The notes beneath the pieces were generated by a model, which saw only the letters and a program-made list of their open reading frames with translations, did no database searches and was not told the origin of the DNA. The translations under genes and the position numbers were made by a program. Positions 16,043 through 25,808 of a DNA stretch of 42,874 bases are shown in pieces. The stretch covers positions 1 through 42,874 of the forward strand of contig QKDO01000018.1 of assembly GCA_003252075.1 (NCBI GenBank), given 5' to 3'. The DNA is from Nitrospirota bacterium (GTDB taxonomy: Bacteria; Nitrospirota; Thermodesulfovibrionia; Thermodesulfovibrionales; UBA6898). Each line of letters begins with the position of its first letter. The first letter of the stretch is position 1.

Positions 16043-16107
16043 AAGACCACCTCCATAATGAATTTTTTGCACTACCGCATGCGAGTAAGCCAAATTACCG
16101 AGGGCTC

Positions 16108-16311
16108 TCATCTCACTTCCCGCAATTCATCCAGGGCAAACTGAAGGCCTTCCGCCATCCCCTGCCAGTAAGCGATCTGGTCCCTCGTCATCCAGATATC
16201 GCGGAAGTTTTTAGGTTCGGCCTCTTCAAGCTGCTTAAGCTTTTCATTAAGATCATGTTTTTTGGTAACCGCCCTTTCCTGCTCTTCTCGGATCCTCACC
16301 ACCGGGTTCAT
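16108..16311 (-). CDS. Small coiled-coil protein
   Basis: A 67-residue, highly charged, helical protein (heptad-like EEQERAVTKKHDLNEKLKQLEEAE) followed by a Trp-containing segment. Its ATG lies 4 bases after the stop of the preceding oxidoreductase gene, so the two are probably co-translated. No family is recognised. Confidence 0.6.
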   Translation of the reverse strand: MNPVVRIREEQERAVTKKHDLNEKLKQLEEAEPKNFRDIWMTRDQIAYWQGMAEGLQFALDELREVR

Positions 16312-16315
16312 CCCG

Positions 16316-16948
16316 TCACCGCCGTATCAGGTCAACAGCGATATTCGTTCCCATGCCGAGACCATATCCGAGGGTTATCATGAGCATGGCGAGCGGCTCA
16401 AGATATCGGGCCGAAGTCAACAGCCCGCAGTCCACTGCTTCAAAGCCGACATCGTTGATCAGCTTTGCTGTTACGATCTTGGATTCAGCGTCATCTCCGC
16501 AATAGAACATGGTTGCCCTTCGGGAACCAAAGAGACGATTACCCTCCTGATAGACCTGCGCAAAGGCGGTATTGAAGGCCTTGATGACCCTCGCACCCGG
16601 AGCCATCCGAGCAATCTCTTCAGCAGCAGATGTTGTATGGCCGAGAGCAAGTCCGCTCATATCGGGGGTCAGGGGGTTGGTACAATCTATGACGATCTTG
16701 TCCTTCAGGGTGCCTGCCTGTCTGACCGCATCAGGGACATCACTCCACCGGACCGCAAGAAGAATTACATCACTGCCAGCTGCTGCCTCTTCCGGTGTGC
16801 CGGAGCGTGCATTCGGCACTGAGGAGGCGACGGCGGCAAGCTTTTCCCTGCTGCGGGAATAGCTGAACGTGACCGCATGTCCCTTCTCCGCCCAGATCCT
16901 GCCAAGACCGCCCCCCATATTCCCGCAACCGATAATTCCAATATGCAT
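16316..16948 (-). CDS. NADPH-dependent F420 reductase-like oxidoreductase
   Basis: A 210-residue protein with an N-terminal Rossmann fold (IGIIGCGNMGGGLGR), VILLAVRWSDVP and CTNPLTPD, then VIKAFNTAFAQV, which together define the NPD family (F420H2:NADP oxidoreductase-like, ProC/6PGDH-related). Without evidence for F420 in this organism, the cofactor is open; many bacterial members act as NADP-binding reductases of unknown substrate. The ATG at 16948 has GGAGG six bases upstream and is preferred to the upstream open frame to 16990. Confidence 0.8.
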   Translation of the reverse strand: MHIGIIGCGNMGGGLGRIWAEKGHAVTFSYSRSREKLAAVASSVPNARSGTPEEAAAGSDVILLAVRWSDVPDAVRQAGTLKDKIVIDCTNPLTPDMSGLALGHTTSAAEEIARMAPGARVIKAFNTAFAQVYQEGNRLFGSRRATMFYCGDDAESKIVTAKLINDVGFEAVDCGLLTSARYLEPLAMLMITLGYGLGMGTNIAVDLIRR

Positions 16949-17078
16949 GCGTTTCCTCCGGCCAATTATTGTATACACTATAGCAAACAAAACCTGTTCT
17001 GTCGACAGAACGCAAAAAAGGCGCAGGGAATATATCCGTGCACCTTTCTTTGCGTGTATGCTCAGGTATGTTCAGTTC

Positions 17079-18194
17079 TCAGGGTTTCCATTTTTCAACG
17101 AATTTGCCGTCCTCTGTCACCCAAACGACGTAAGGGGCCACCGTGACATCGCCCTTGTCATCGAATTTTATACTGCCCATGGTACCGTTGAATTCCATGC
17201 TGTGAAGCTTGTCGACAATTTTTTCACCTTCTGTCGTCTTTGCCGCTGCAATGGCTGTGAGCATGATATTTGCTGCATCATAGGCATAGATCGAGTAGGG
17301 GCCGATCTCCCCGTACTTTGTGGTATATTTGCTGATGAAGTCTTTGGCAGATGCGATATTCTTCGGGTCAGGGCTGAACGTGAGATACGTACCCTCCGCT
17401 GCCTGAGCCCCCGCGATCTCAACGAACTTGGGATCGATAGAACCGTCGCCACTCATGAACGGTGCTTTTATTCCGAGTTCGCGTGCCTGCCGGACAAGAA
17501 GCCCCATCTCCGGATAAATGCCGCCGAAAAACAGGAGTTCGGGCTTCTTCTCCCTGATGGATGTGAGCACGCCCTTGAAGTCCTTATCTCCCTGGACGAT
17601 CCCTCCGTAGAAAATGACATCGGCATTCTCGCCCAGCGCCTTTCTGAACTCGTCCGCAAGTCCCTGTCCGTATGTTGTCTTATCATGGATAACGGCTATT
17701 TTCTTCACTTTGAGCTGGCCATTGACAAAATCGGCCGCAACTTTACCCTGCTGGTCGTCCCTGCCGCATACCCTGAACACGTTCCGGTAGCCTTTCTCTG
17801 TCAACTGAGGATTGGTAGAACCGGGCGATATCATAGGGATATTACCCCTGACGTAGATATCCGATGCCGGTATGGAACAGCTGGAGTTAAAATGGCCGAT
17901 GATACCCACCGCACCTTCATTTACGATCTTGTTCGCAACAGAAACGGCCTGTTTCGGATCGTGCTGATCATCGCCGATAATGATCTCCACCTTCTTCCCG
18001 AGCACTCCTCCCCGTCCATTCCATTCCTCGACAGCCAGGGAAACACCGTTTTTGAAGTCCGTTCCCATTTTAGACTGATCTCCGGTCATCGGGCCGGCAA
18101 CGCCGATCTTCACGTTTTCAGACTTTTTCTGGCATCCCGCTGCCAGGATCATCGCAACGCCGAGACAGAGAAAGATCGCAGCAACTTTTCTCAT
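17079..18194 (-). CDS. Branched-chain amino acid-type ABC substrate-binding lipoprotein
   Basis: A 371-residue periplasmic-binding protein type I (LivJ-like). It has a lipoprotein signal (hydrophobic residues 5-17, lipobox LAAGC with Cys21), then VKIGVAGPMTGDQSKMG, the usual ligand-binding start, ISPGSTNPQLT and the C-terminal SIYAYDAANIM. It would capture an amino acid or similar ligand for a Liv-type transporter; no permease or ATPase genes are nearby. The ATG at 18194 directly follows the stop of thiE (TAATATG), so it is co-transcribed with thiE. Whether the ligand is thiamine-related is only a guess from that position. Confidence 0.88.
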   Translation of the reverse strand: MRKVAAIFLCLGVAMILAAGCQKKSENVKIGVAGPMTGDQSKMGTDFKNGVSLAVEEWNGRGGVLGKKVEIIIGDDQHDPKQAVSVANKIVNEGAVGIIGHFNSSCSIPASDIYVRGNIPMISPGSTNPQLTEKGYRNVFRVCGRDDQQGKVAADFVNGQLKVKKIAVIHDKTTYGQGLADEFRKALGENADVIFYGGIVQGDKDFKGVLTSIREKKPELLFFGGIYPEMGLLVRQARELGIKAPFMSGDGSIDPKFVEIAGAQAAEGTYLTFSPDPKNIASAKDFISKYTTKYGEIGPYSIYAYDAANIMLTAIAAAKTTEGEKIVDKLHSMEFNGTMGSIKFDDKGDVTVAPYVVWVTEDGKFVEKWKP

Positions 18195-18195
18195 A

Positions 18196-18816
18196 TTACC
18201 TCCCTTTGATGGTTTGCAGCATTCGTATGAACGTACGTGCATTTTCCGTGATATCGCCCTTGCAGATCGCTGTGGCAACTGCGATGCAGTCAGCGCCTGC
18301 ATTCATGACATCTATAACCGACGCGAACCCAATTCCCCCGATGGCCACAACAGGAATGTTGACATTCTGTTTGATTATTTTCAGAATGTCAACCCCTTGG
18401 GGAATGCCGGCATCCTTTGTCGCTGTGCGAAAAATGGGGCCGAAACCGATATAATCCGCCCCTCCTGCCTCCGCCTCCCTAGCCTGCTCAAGACTGTGCG
18501 TGGAAATACCTATGATACGGCTGCCCATGATCCTTCTTGCCTCCTCCAGCGGAAGGTCATCCTGGCCAAGATGCACACCGTCGGCATCAACGGCAAGCGC
18601 AATGTCAGCATGGTCATTGACAATGAAAACGGCGTCGGACGCGCGGGTGAGTTTCCTGAGACTTGCCGCCTCTGCGTAGAGCTCCCGCCGCGTCTTTTCC
18701 TTGTCTCGGTACTGAACAAAGGTAACGCCCGCCTCAAGCACACGCCTGACCATGTCATGCTGCGGCAGTGTCGAATAGGTCCTGTCCGTGATAAAGCAGA
18801 TGCCGTTGCCGTACAT
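18196..18816 (-). CDS. thiE: Thiamine phosphate synthase
   Basis: A 206-residue TIM-barrel enzyme coupling the HMP pyrophosphate and thiazole phosphate moieties into thiamine phosphate. Visible: QYRDKEKTRRE, FIVNDHADIAL with substrate Asp, GVHLGQDDLP, the TKDAGIPQG phosphate loop and AIGGIG near the C terminus. Length is typical. It sits directly upstream of the substrate-binding lipoprotein gene and 19 bases downstream of accC. Confidence 0.93.
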   Translation of the reverse strand: MYGNGICFITDRTYSTLPQHDMVRRVLEAGVTFVQYRDKEKTRRELYAEAASLRKLTRASDAVFIVNDHADIALAVDADGVHLGQDDLPLEEARRIMGSRIIGISTHSLEQAREAEAGGADYIGFGPIFRTATKDAGIPQGVDILKIIKQNVNIPVVAIGGIGFASVIDVMNAGADCIAVATAICKGDITENARTFIRMLQTIKGR

Positions 18817-18835
18817 TACTGACCTGCAGAAATTG

Positions 18836-20200
18836 TTATTTTTGCGTTGGCTGCGGAGAATTGTTCATCTTTTCGACAAAACCGGTATTGAACTCCCCCC
18901 TGATAAAGTCCGGGTCGTTCAGGACCTTTTTGTGAAACGGTATGGTCGTCTTGATGCCTTCAACGATGAATTCGTCAAGGGCCCGCTTCATGCGGGCTAT
19001 CGCCTCTTCCCGGTTCCTTCCGTGGACAATGAGCTTGGCAACAAGAGAGTCGTAATGGGAGGGGATAACACAGCCGTTGTATGCGGCGGTATCCACCCGG
19101 ACACCCGGCCCGCCGGGAAGTGCAAGAAACGTGATTTTGCCGGGATAAGGGATGAAACGTTCCGGATCCTCTGCATTGATCCTGCATTCGATGGCATGCC
19201 CGAAGAACTTTACCTGCGGTTGTTTGATCTCAAACAGTAGCCCGGCCGCTACCCTGATCTGTTCTTTTACGATATCTATGCCGGTGACGTACTCCGTAAC
19301 AGGATGTTCCACCTGCAGCCGGGTATTGATTTCCATGAAATAGATATTACCATCCGGCCCAACAATAAATTCCACCGTACCGGCGTTCCGGTATTTTAAT
19401 GCCCGCGCAGCCTTCACCGCATACTCGCCGATCTTCTTCCTGAACTTTTCCGAGGCAATGGGTGAAGGCGACTCTTCGATCAGTTTCTGGTGCCTCCGCT
19501 GTATGGAACAGTCCCTCTCGCCGAGGTGCAGGATATTACCCTTCGTATCCGCAATGATCTGCACCTCAATATGCCGCATCTCGGTGATGTATTTTTCCAT
19601 ATAGAGTTCGCCGTTGCCGAACGCGGTCAGCGCCTCTCTCTGAGCCATGAAAAAAAGCTTTTCAAGCTCTGCCTCCTCCCTGATAATTCTCATGCCTCGT
19701 CCGCCGCCGCCTGCCGAAGCCTTGATAATGACAGGGAAACCGATCTTCTTGGCGGTCTTGAGCGCCGCCTCCTCGGTCACCACGGGGCCGTCGCTGCCCG
19801 GCACAACAGGGACGCCCCTGCGTTTCATGGTCTGCCGCGCCTTTGCCTTGTCGCCACCCAGCCGTATCGTCTCTGAAGACGGCCCTATAAAGGTTATTCC
19901 CGAAGTGAGGCATGCCTCGGCAAACTGGGGGTTCTCGGATAAGAAGCCGTAGCCGGGATGGATCGCTTCAGAATCGGTTATCTCTGCTGCCGAAAGGATA
20001 CTGGGTATATTGTTGTAGCTCTGCGCCGCACTGGCAGGGCCAACACAGACCGACTCGTCGGCAAGCTTCACATGCAGCGAGTCCCGGTCAGCGTCCGAAT
20101 AGACCGCTACGGTCCTGATACCGAGCTCCTTGCAGGCACGGATCACCCTCACCGCTATCTCGCCACGGTTGGCAATAAGGATCTTCTTAAAGGTCTTCAT
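18836..20200 (-). CDS. accC: Acetyl-CoA carboxylase, biotin carboxylase subunit
   Basis: A 454-residue ATP-grasp enzyme carboxylating biotin on AccB, the first step of fatty-acid synthesis. Seen: N-terminal [28 protein letters not shown], the flexible Gly-rich ATP lid [11 protein letters not shown], and [14 protein letters not shown] with the catalytic Arg and Glu. Its ATG overlaps the accB stop (ATGA). Confidence 0.96.
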   Translation of the reverse strand: MKTFKKILIANRGEIAVRVIRACKELGIRTVAVYSDADRDSLHVKLADESVCVGPASAAQSYNNIPSILSAAEITDSEAIHPGYGFLSENPQFAEACLTSGITFIGPSSETIRLGGDKAKARQTMKRRGVPVVPGSDGPVVTEEAALKTAKKIGFPVIIKASAGGGGRGMRIIREEAELEKLFFMAQREALTAFGNGELYMEKYITEMRHIEVQIIADTKGNILHLGERDCSIQRRHQKLIEESPSPIASEKFRKKIGEYAVKAARALKYRNAGTVEFIVGPDGNIYFMEINTRLQVEHPVTEYVTGIDIVKEQIRVAAGLLFEIKQPQVKFFGHAIECRINAEDPERFIPYPGKITFLALPGGPGVRVDTAAYNGCVIPSHYDSLVAKLIVHGRNREEAIARMKRALDEFIVEGIKTTIPFHKKVLNDPDFIRGEFNTGFVEKMNNSPQPTQK

Positions 20201-20643
20201 GCGGGATCGATAAGAAAGAGCGGTTCACCGTACTCGACAGGTTGTCCGTTTTCCACCAGTGCCTTCACAACGACACCGTCAGCCTCGCTTTCGATCTCGT
20301 TCATCAGCTTCATGGCTTCAATGATACAGAGCGCCTGCCCTTTCTTCACCCTCTGGCCGATCTCGATAAATGAAGGGGCCTCGGGAGACGGTGCGCGGTA
20401 AAATGTCCCGACGATCGGGGACGTTATCGTGATGAGGCGCTGCTCAGAATCTTCCGCAACGATCTCCTTGACGATCGTCTCCTGAACAGGGACAACGGAA
20501 GGTTTCTGTGCAGCTATCTCGAATGGCTGAAGGAATTTTTCTCTCTTGATCTTTACCTTGGTACCGTCTTTCTCAACCTGCAGCTCGGTAATATCGGTTT
20601 CCTTGAGTAGTTCTATGATCTCTTTAAGGTCCTCAAGTTCCAT
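20197..20643 (-). CDS. accB: Acetyl-CoA carboxylase, biotin carboxyl carrier protein
   Basis: A 148-residue carrier with a helical N-terminal region, a Pro/Val-rich linker and a C-terminal biotinyl domain. Biotin attaches to Lys112 in EAMKLMNEI. The start abuts the efp stop (one-base overlap), and the end overlaps accC, so efp-accB-accC are tightly coupled. Confidence 0.95.
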   Translation of the reverse strand: MELEDLKEIIELLKETDITELQVEKDGTKVKIKREKFLQPFEIAAQKPSVVPVQETIVKEIVAEDSEQRLITITSPIVGTFYRAPSPEAPSFIEIGQRVKKGQALCIIEAMKLMNEIESEADGVVVKALVENGQPVEYGEPLFLIDPA

Positions 20644-21206
20644 TATTTTACCCTTTCTATGTATTCGGACGTCCGCGTATCGACCTTAATGGTATCACCC
20701 TCATTAAGATGGAACGGCACCCGCACAACGGCTCCGGTCTCCAGCGTGGCAGGCTTTCCGCCGCCCGACGTGGTGTCACCTTTGAAGCCGGGAGGATCGG
20801 TCTTTGCGATGACCAGTTCGATGAAGGTCGGCAGCTCCACATTGAGAGGCTCCCCTTTATAGTACAGTATCTTTACCTCGACGTTCTCCTTGAGAAAGAG
20901 TTTTGCTCCGCCGAGCTGTGCGCCGCTCAGCGGGAGTTGTTCATAGTTTTCCTGGTCCATGAAGATATAGTCATCCCCCTGGGCATAAAGGTACTGCATC
21001 TTCTTTTCCTCAAGCCCAGCGGGAGGAAACTTTTCCCCGGACCTGATTGTCTCTTCCACAACGCTTCCGCTCCTGAGGTTCCTCATCTTCGTTTTGACGT
21101 TTGCGCCGCCCCTCCCCATCTTTACGTGCTGGAAATCTATGATCTCGTAGGGGTCTCCCTTGAATTCGATCTTTAAGCCTTTCCTGAAATCACTTGTTGC
21201 GAACAA
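20643..21206 (-). CDS. efp: Translation elongation factor P
   Basis: A 187-residue factor relieving ribosome stalling at polyproline stretches. The three beta-barrel domains are visible, with the tip loop [12 protein letters not shown]; the tip residue corresponding to Lys34 of E. coli EF-P is Arg32 here. C-terminal signature [17 protein letters not shown] matches the family. No modification enzyme (EarP, EpmA) is encoded in the window, so whether Arg32 is modified is unknown. First gene of efp-accB-accC. Confidence 0.95.
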   Translation of the reverse strand: MFATSDFRKGLKIEFKGDPYEIIDFQHVKMGRGGANVKTKMRNLRSGSVVEETIRSGEKFPPAGLEEKKMQYLYAQGDDYIFMDQENYEQLPLSGAQLGGAKLFLKENVEVKILYYKGEPLNVELPTFIELVIAKTDPPGFKGDTTSGGGKPATLETGAVVRVPFHLNEGDTIKVDTRTSEYIERVK

Positions 21207-21230
21207 TAGCCTTTTCCTCCTGGAATTACC

Positions 21231-22292
21231 TTATAGAATCTCAAGTTTCTTGGGAAGCGATGTCAATATTCTGCAGCCCTGCTTTTCCACAAGAAGCATG
21301 TCCTCAATCCTGACACCACCAAGTCCGGGCAGGTAGATCCCCGGTTCCACCGTGAAGACCATCCCTGATCTGATCATCTCTCTCCCGAATCGTGATATGC
21401 GGGGCAGTTCATGCACGTCAAGTCCTACGCCGTGGCCGGTGCCATGACCGAAGTAGTCGCCGTACCCTGCCTTTTTTATAACATCTCTTGCGGTCTTGTC
21501 AACCATGCGGGCGGCAGTCTCCTGGCGAACAGACCTGATGGCACTCATGTTGGCATTCAGAACCGCTGCGTAGACTTCTATCTTCCTCGAAAGATCACTG
21601 CCGCCCTTCATCAGAAAGGTCCTCGTCATATCGGAAAAATACCCTCCGGCCTCTCCTGCCCAGTCGAACATCACGAAATCTCCCGGCCGGATCCTGTTGT
21701 CAGAGGGCTTTGCGTGCGGCAGGGCAGTATTCTTCCCCGCTGCCACAATGAGATCGAAGGGAATCACGGTACAACCCTGTTTCTTCAGAGCTGTCTCAAG
21801 CAGCAGGGCAAGATGCCGTTCCGATACGCCTGCCCTGATATGCGGCTTCACCTCAAGGAATGCCTTCTCTGCACGCTCAACAGCCTTACGGATCATCTTG
21901 ATCTCAAGACTGGATTTCACCCTTCGCATCTCTTCGACCAGGTTCGTAACACCCTTCACCCTGACCCCTTTTCTGAGAAGTAACCTATAGAAGGCGTACG
22001 ATACGGTTGACTCAAAACCGAGCGTTCTGATACCGACCGCCTTTGCCTTCTCCAGGACCTCTTTGGGCCGCTCATACTGTTCGATGATGATATCAAAGCC
22101 TCTGACCTCACGCTTTGACAGCTCTTCATAACGCGAATCGGTAAAAAAGATCCGTTCCCTCCCGGCAATGAGGAGACAGGCTGATGAGCCGGTAAATCCG
22201 GTAAGATATCGCACATTACGGATTTGGGATATAAGCATGCCGTCGATCCCTTTTGCTGCAAGGGACCTGGTCAGTGCAGGGATGTGCTTCAT
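21231..22292 (-). CDS. M24 family aminopeptidase (Xaa-Pro peptidase type)
   Basis: A 353-residue metallopeptidase with an N-terminal creatinase-like domain and a C-terminal pita-bread fold. Metal ligands are visible: [19 protein letters not shown] gives two Asp, [14 protein letters not shown] supplies His, and [12 protein letters not shown] and VRIEDMLLV supply two Glu. It should remove N-terminal residues before proline. The start overlaps the aroQ stop (ATGA). Gene order aroQ-pepQ-efp-accB-accC is conserved in several bacterial groups. Confidence 0.93.
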   Translation of the reverse strand: MKHIPALTRSLAAKGIDGMLISQIRNVRYLTGFTGSSACLLIAGRERIFFTDSRYEELSKREVRGFDIIIEQYERPKEVLEKAKAVGIRTLGFESTVSYAFYRLLLRKGVRVKGVTNLVEEMRRVKSSLEIKMIRKAVERAEKAFLEVKPHIRAGVSERHLALLLETALKKQGCTVIPFDLIVAAGKNTALPHAKPSDNRIRPGDFVMFDWAGEAGGYFSDMTRTFLMKGGSDLSRKIEVYAAVLNANMSAIRSVRQETAARMVDKTARDVIKKAGYGDYFGHGTGHGVGLDVHELPRISRFGREMIRSGMVFTVEPGIYLPGLGGVRIEDMLLVEKQGCRILTSLPKKLEIL

Positions 22293-22717
22293 GTATTCAG
22301 GATCTTCGGGCTTGCCTGAACTGCAAGGAGATACCCTTCAGCTCCAAGACCGCTGATCTGGCCCGTCACGACCCCTGAGATATAGGACCTCTTCCTGAAT
22401 TCCTCTCTTTTATGGATATTGGAAATATGCACCTCGATAGCAGGCCTGCCGACAGCTGCAATGGCATCGCGGATGGCAATACTGGTATGCGTATAGGCTG
22501 CAGGGTTGATGATCAGTACATCGTAGGTCTCTTGCTGTATGGCATCAACGATCTCCCCTTCGCTGTTCGATTGGAATACCGCTGCTTCGATTTCCAGTTC
22601 CTTTGCAAGAGCTCTAATCCGACTGTTGATGTCGTCGAGCGTCATGCTGCCGTAGACATCAGGTTCTCTTTGGCCGAGCAGATTAAGGTTGGGACCGTGA
22701 ATGACAAGGATCTTCAT
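22289..22717 (-). CDS. aroQ: 3-dehydroquinate dehydratase, type II
   Basis: A 142-residue shikimate-pathway enzyme. It starts [21 protein letters not shown] with the catalytic Arg/Tyr region, has [15 protein letters not shown], and [14 protein letters not shown] with the catalytic His. Length is typical. AGGAGAG precedes the ATG. Confidence 0.95.
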   Translation of the reverse strand: MKILVIHGPNLNLLGQREPDVYGSMTLDDINSRIRALAKELEIEAAVFQSNSEGEIVDAIQQETYDVLIINPAAYTHTSIAIRDAIAAVGRPAIEVHISNIHKREEFRKRSYISGVVTGQISGLGAEGYLLAVQASPKILNT

Positions 22718-22767
22718 GGTGTGAGCTCTCCTGGTTTGGAACGTTCAGTGCCCTGCACCGGCAGCGG

Positions 22768-23124
22768 TCAAAATTCGTTCTCTATTTTGGGAACGGTCGT
22801 TTTAAGAATATAGCGTCCTTTTCCATAGTTGCCTTCCGGCTTTATGACAAGGGCAAGGTAATATCCCTCATTGATCTTACGCATGATGATCCCGCAGGTG
22901 TCAGAGATGATCGAGAACTCTCTCGCCTCCCCGAGCCGGAGATTTTCCGCTGCATACCCGATATCCCTGATCATTGCCGAGGCCTCAGCGCCAAGTCCTG
23001 TGAGGTCTATAAGCTTCTCCTGAACATATTCCTCCACCAGAATACCGTCTGAGGCAATGATCATCGCAGAGACCGCGCCGTCAACCTTTTCAACCGTTTC
23101 TTTAAGAACGTCCGAAAAATTCAT
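22768..23124 (-). CDS. Roadblock/LC7-domain protein
   Basis: A 118-residue roadblock domain protein: an N-terminal helix, V-D-G-A-V-S-A-M-I-I-A-S-D-G-I-L-V-E strand-turn, GLGAEASAMIRDI helix and a C-terminal sheet. Such proteins act as GTPase-regulating or scaffolding partners. Its start lies inside the end of the TPR gene (23-base overlap). A second roadblock protein, MglB, is encoded 7.6 kb away with MglA; the present one may be another partner of the same GTPase. Confidence 0.8.
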   Translation of the reverse strand: MNFSDVLKETVEKVDGAVSAMIIASDGILVEEYVQEKLIDLTGLGAEASAMIRDIGYAAENLRLGEAREFSIISDTCGIIMRKINEGYYLALVIKPEGNYGKGRYILKTTVPKIENEF

Positions 23125-24196
23125 CGCGTCTCTTCTGTATCCCTTCCAGGAAAGCGTCCAATTTAGCTATGAGGACTTCTTTGTCCTTTCCCAGCAGCTT
23201 CAGAAGCGCCCTCAGTTCATTAACCCGTTGAAGAACGACCCGATTGTCCGGATCAACAGAGAGGCATTTTCTGTATATTCCCATTGCCGCGGAATATTTA
23301 TCTTCCGCAATAAAGCGGTCTGCGTCATCGAGGTCTTCGCCGGCAGATTCCCGCGCTGGCATATCCCCATCCGTGTCCGGAAGATCTTCCACGGGTTCCC
23401 CAAACTCTTCAGCCTGTTCGATCTCTGCTCCAGATAAGCCCGTAACAGGACTCTCTTCTTCTTCGCCTTCCGCAGCCACATCCTCGAAGGCAAGGCCCTG
23501 TTCTGACTCATCAATCGTTTCTTCCGCAATGGTGATCTCATCCGTAAACTGTTCTTCCTCTGAAGCATCCGGCTCGGCCGCATCATGCAGCGTGACTTTA
23601 CCACCGAAGAGCGAGTCCTTAAAGGCGTTCAACTCTTCTTCAGAATGCTCCGTCTGCGCCTCTTCAGGTTCTCTCGTGACCTTTTCTACGCCAAGTTCAG
23701 GAGGAGCAGCCTCCGGCAAGGTTTCTTCAGGCATCTTCAGTACACCAGGCATAACGGCTGCCGCTGCCTGATCCTGCTCGCTGCTTCCCGAAACATCACC
23801 CGACTCCAGGGCCTTGAGGTTGTTTAGCGTCTCCTCATCCATAGGGTTGAGCCTGAGAATCGCCTTCGAAGCTGTTATCGCGCGCGCTGTTTCGCCGGTA
23901 TCACGGTATACCTCGGCAAGTTTCTTATGCGCAAAGAGATTGTCCGGCACGGAAGCGATGACATTTTCGAACTCCTTCGTTGCCTCAGGAAGCATGCCTT
24001 TTTCGAGATAGATCTTGCCGAGTAGAACACGGGCGCTGGTGTATGCCTGATGCTTTTCAAGACCTGCCTGAAGCGCGTCGATCGCTTCATCCAGCATGCC
24101 TTCTTTTCTGTATTCCTCGGCTAGAGGAAGAAAAAGCTTTGAATTAGGGTCTTTTTCAAACTTTTCTTTAAGTTTTTCTATATCTTTGGATGCCAT
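23102..24196 (-). CDS. TPR-repeat protein with acidic linker
   Basis: A 364-residue soluble protein. Residues 15-130 contain three to four tetratricopeptide repeats (LAEEYRKEGMLDEAIDALQAGL, LLGKIYLEKGMLPEATKEFENV). Residues 135-300 are low-complexity and very acidic (many Glu, Asp, Ala), then a final TPR-like helical pair. It is probably a scaffold, with the roadblock protein encoded by the overlapping gene as likely partner. There is no ribosome binding site before the ATG at 24196; the promoter seems to end only 11 bases upstream. Confidence 0.82.
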   Translation of the reverse strand: MASKDIEKLKEKFEKDPNSKLFLPLAEEYRKEGMLDEAIDALQAGLEKHQAYTSARVLLGKIYLEKGMLPEATKEFENVIASVPDNLFAHKKLAEVYRDTGETARAITASKAILRLNPMDEETLNNLKALESGDVSGSSEQDQAAAAVMPGVLKMPEETLPEAAPPELGVEKVTREPEEAQTEHSEEELNAFKDSLFGGKVTLHDAAEPDASEEEQFTDEITIAEETIDESEQGLAFEDVAAEGEEEESPVTGLSGAEIEQAEEFGEPVEDLPDTDGDMPARESAGEDLDDADRFIAEDKYSAAMGIYRKCLSVDPDNRVVLQRVNELRALLKLLGKDKEVLIAKLDAFLEGIQKRRDEFFGRS

Positions 24197-24207
24197 AAGG
24201 TATCAAT

Positions 24208-24236
24208 TTTTTAGCAAAACAGGGCAATAAAGTCAA
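24208..24236 (-). promoter_or_regulatory. Promoter of the TPR gene, predicted near-leaderless transcript
   Basis: TTGACT (24236-24231) and TAAAAA (24213-24208) on the minus strand, 17 bases apart. The -10 ends 11 bases before the ATG, so transcription should start about 4 bases from the start codon. No Shine-Dalgarno sequence is present. The -10 is weak. Confidence 0.4.
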
Positions 24237-25450
24237 GTTTTGATTTTAAGATAGCGGTCGAGAATTGCGTCCGCAATCTCGTCTTTGCTCAGCAAACCTG
24301 TCTTTGCTGAACCCTTTCTGTCTAAAATCACAACATTGTTCGTGTCCGTCTCAAATCCCGCCCCTATTTCGGTAACATCATTGAACACGATCATGTCCGC
24401 TTTTTTCCGCTGCATCTTTTGCTTTGCACGCTCCAGTTTCCCGCCCGTCTCTGCAGCAAATCCGATGATAAAAGGCTTCTTTTTCTGTGCTGCCACATGG
24501 GCGATAATGTCCTGCGTCCGGTCAAGTGCAAGGGAGTCCATGTTGCGCTTATCCACCTTGGTCCTAGCCTGCAGATGTGGTCTGAAATCGGCAACTGCTG
24601 CAGCCATGATGAGGATTGAGGCATCTTTTTCCGTTTCTTCTGTCACTGCCCGTAACATCTGGGCGGCGGTGTCTACCCGTCTCAAGATGACACCGGACGG
24701 ACTCTTCAGCGCAGTCGGTCCGCTTATAAGCACAACCGTGGCACCGCGTATCCATGCAGCCCGGGCAATGCTGAACCCCATCTTTCCCGAGGACCTGTTG
24801 GATAGAAAACGAACCGGGTCAAGGTGCTCCCGTGTCGGCCCTGCCGTAACAACAATCTTCCGGCCCTGAAGATCCTGGGGCGTCACTGCTGCGACAACGG
24901 CTTCGACTATGTCCGGCACATCTGCAAGTCTTCCCTTGCCTTCCTCACCGCAGGCAAGGGGGCCGCTTTCCGGCCCTACCTGCCGAATCCCAAACGACAG
25001 CAACCGCTTCAGATTTTCCTGGAATATGGGATGTTCGAACATCTTTTCATTCATCGAAGGTGCAATCACAACGGGCCCCTGATACGCGAGGAATGCCGTG
25101 GAAAGTATGTCGTCCGCAATGCCGTTCGCGAGCTTTGCAATGATATTGGCTGTCGCTGGTGCTATGACCATGACATCTGCATGAGCCGGCAGGGATATAT
25201 GAGTCAGGGGATCCTGAAACACCGAAGTGTAGACCGTATTCTGGGATGCAACCTGGAGTGAAAGCGGAGTGATGAACTGCTTGGCAGCCTCGGTCATCAC
25301 GACCGTGACCGAGGCGCCGACATCTTTCAGTCTCCTGATGAGATCTGCAGCCTTATATGCCGCAACACCTCCCGTAACGCCAAGGAGTACTGATTTATTC
25401 TTCAGTCTCTTCAGCTTCTGTTTCCTTCTTGCCGCCGAAGAGCTCCTCAA
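24233..25450 (-). CDS. coaBC: Bifunctional phosphopantothenoylcysteine decarboxylase/phosphopantothenate-cysteine ligase
   Basis: A coenzyme A biosynthesis enzyme. The N-terminal flavoprotein (CoaC) half has VLLGVTGGVAAYKAADL, an active-site-type LTHISLPAHADV and APSMNEKMFEHP; the C-terminal ligase (CoaB) half has VVTAGPTREHLDPVRFLSNRSSGKMG, VINA-equivalent ILIMAAAVADFRP and the K-x-K-K region. The start is uncertain: the first core residues are preceded in frame by TTG (25450) and CTG but no ATG, and the region overlaps the end of rpoZ by about 56 bases. The true start is probably nearer 25390-25400. Confidence 0.9.
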   Translation of the reverse strand: MRSSSAARRKQKLKRLKNKSVLLGVTGGVAAYKAADLIRRLKDVGASVTVVMTEAAKQFITPLSLQVASQNTVYTSVFQDPLTHISLPAHADVMVIAPATANIIAKLANGIADDILSTAFLAYQGPVVIAPSMNEKMFEHPIFQENLKRLLSFGIRQVGPESGPLACGEEGKGRLADVPDIVEAVVAAVTPQDLQGRKIVVTAGPTREHLDPVRFLSNRSSGKMGFSIARAAWIRGATVVLISGPTALKSPSGVILRRVDTAAQMLRAVTEETEKDASILIMAAAVADFRPHLQARTKVDKRNMDSLALDRTQDIIAHVAAQKKKPFIIGFAAETGGKLERAKQKMQRKKADMIVFNDVTEIGAGFETDTNNVVILDRKGSAKTGLLSKDEIADAILDRYLKIKT

Positions 25451-25802
25451 AGGCTTTCTTGTCGAGATTCTCCTTCTCGTGGAGGTAGACCTTCAGATCC
25501 TTTTCGAGCTCGCTCAGATCCTCAGGTGCCCCGATCTTCTTGCTCTCCTCGAGGAGCCTGCGGTAGTCGTATTTGCTTGCTTTTTCATTCGCTATCCTGG
25601 CTTCTTCACCGGTGATGTATTCAAGCTTGTCCTGAAGCGCCTCTTCAAGCGCAAGGGTCGTTACCTTTTTCGACTTGGTCGTCACCCTCGGCTTTGCGCC
25701 GAGCGAGAGCTCCTTTGCCCTCTGGGAAGCTATGATTACGAGCCTGAACTTGCCGTCGATCTTCTGATGGTCAATCTCTGCCGGCAGGGAAATGAGATCC
25801 AT
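25395..25802 (-). CDS. rpoZ: RNA polymerase omega subunit
   Basis: A 135-residue RpoZ with the core FRLVIIASQRAKEL and a long, charged C-terminal extension (about 60 residues rich in Glu and Lys). The position between gmk and coaBC is the common bacterial arrangement, which supports the assignment. Omega is usually 70-110 residues, so the extension is lineage specific. Confidence 0.88.
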   Translation of the reverse strand: MDLISLPAEIDHQKIDGKFRLVIIASQRAKELSLGAKPRVTTKSKKVTTLALEEALQDKLEYITGEEARIANEKASKYDYRRLLEESKKIGAPEDLSELEKDLKVYLHEKENLDKKAFEELFGGKKETEAEETEE

Positions 25803-25808
25803 ATGCGA

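Noticed and set aside
16869-18209. 446-codon open frame on the plus strand across the substrate-binding protein gene
   Set aside because: Antisense to a clear LivJ-type gene and Cys/His/Arg-rich without family resemblance.
18194-18816. TPP riboswitch before thiE
   Set aside because: Only 19 bases separate accC from thiE and no conserved THI-box elements are visible there.
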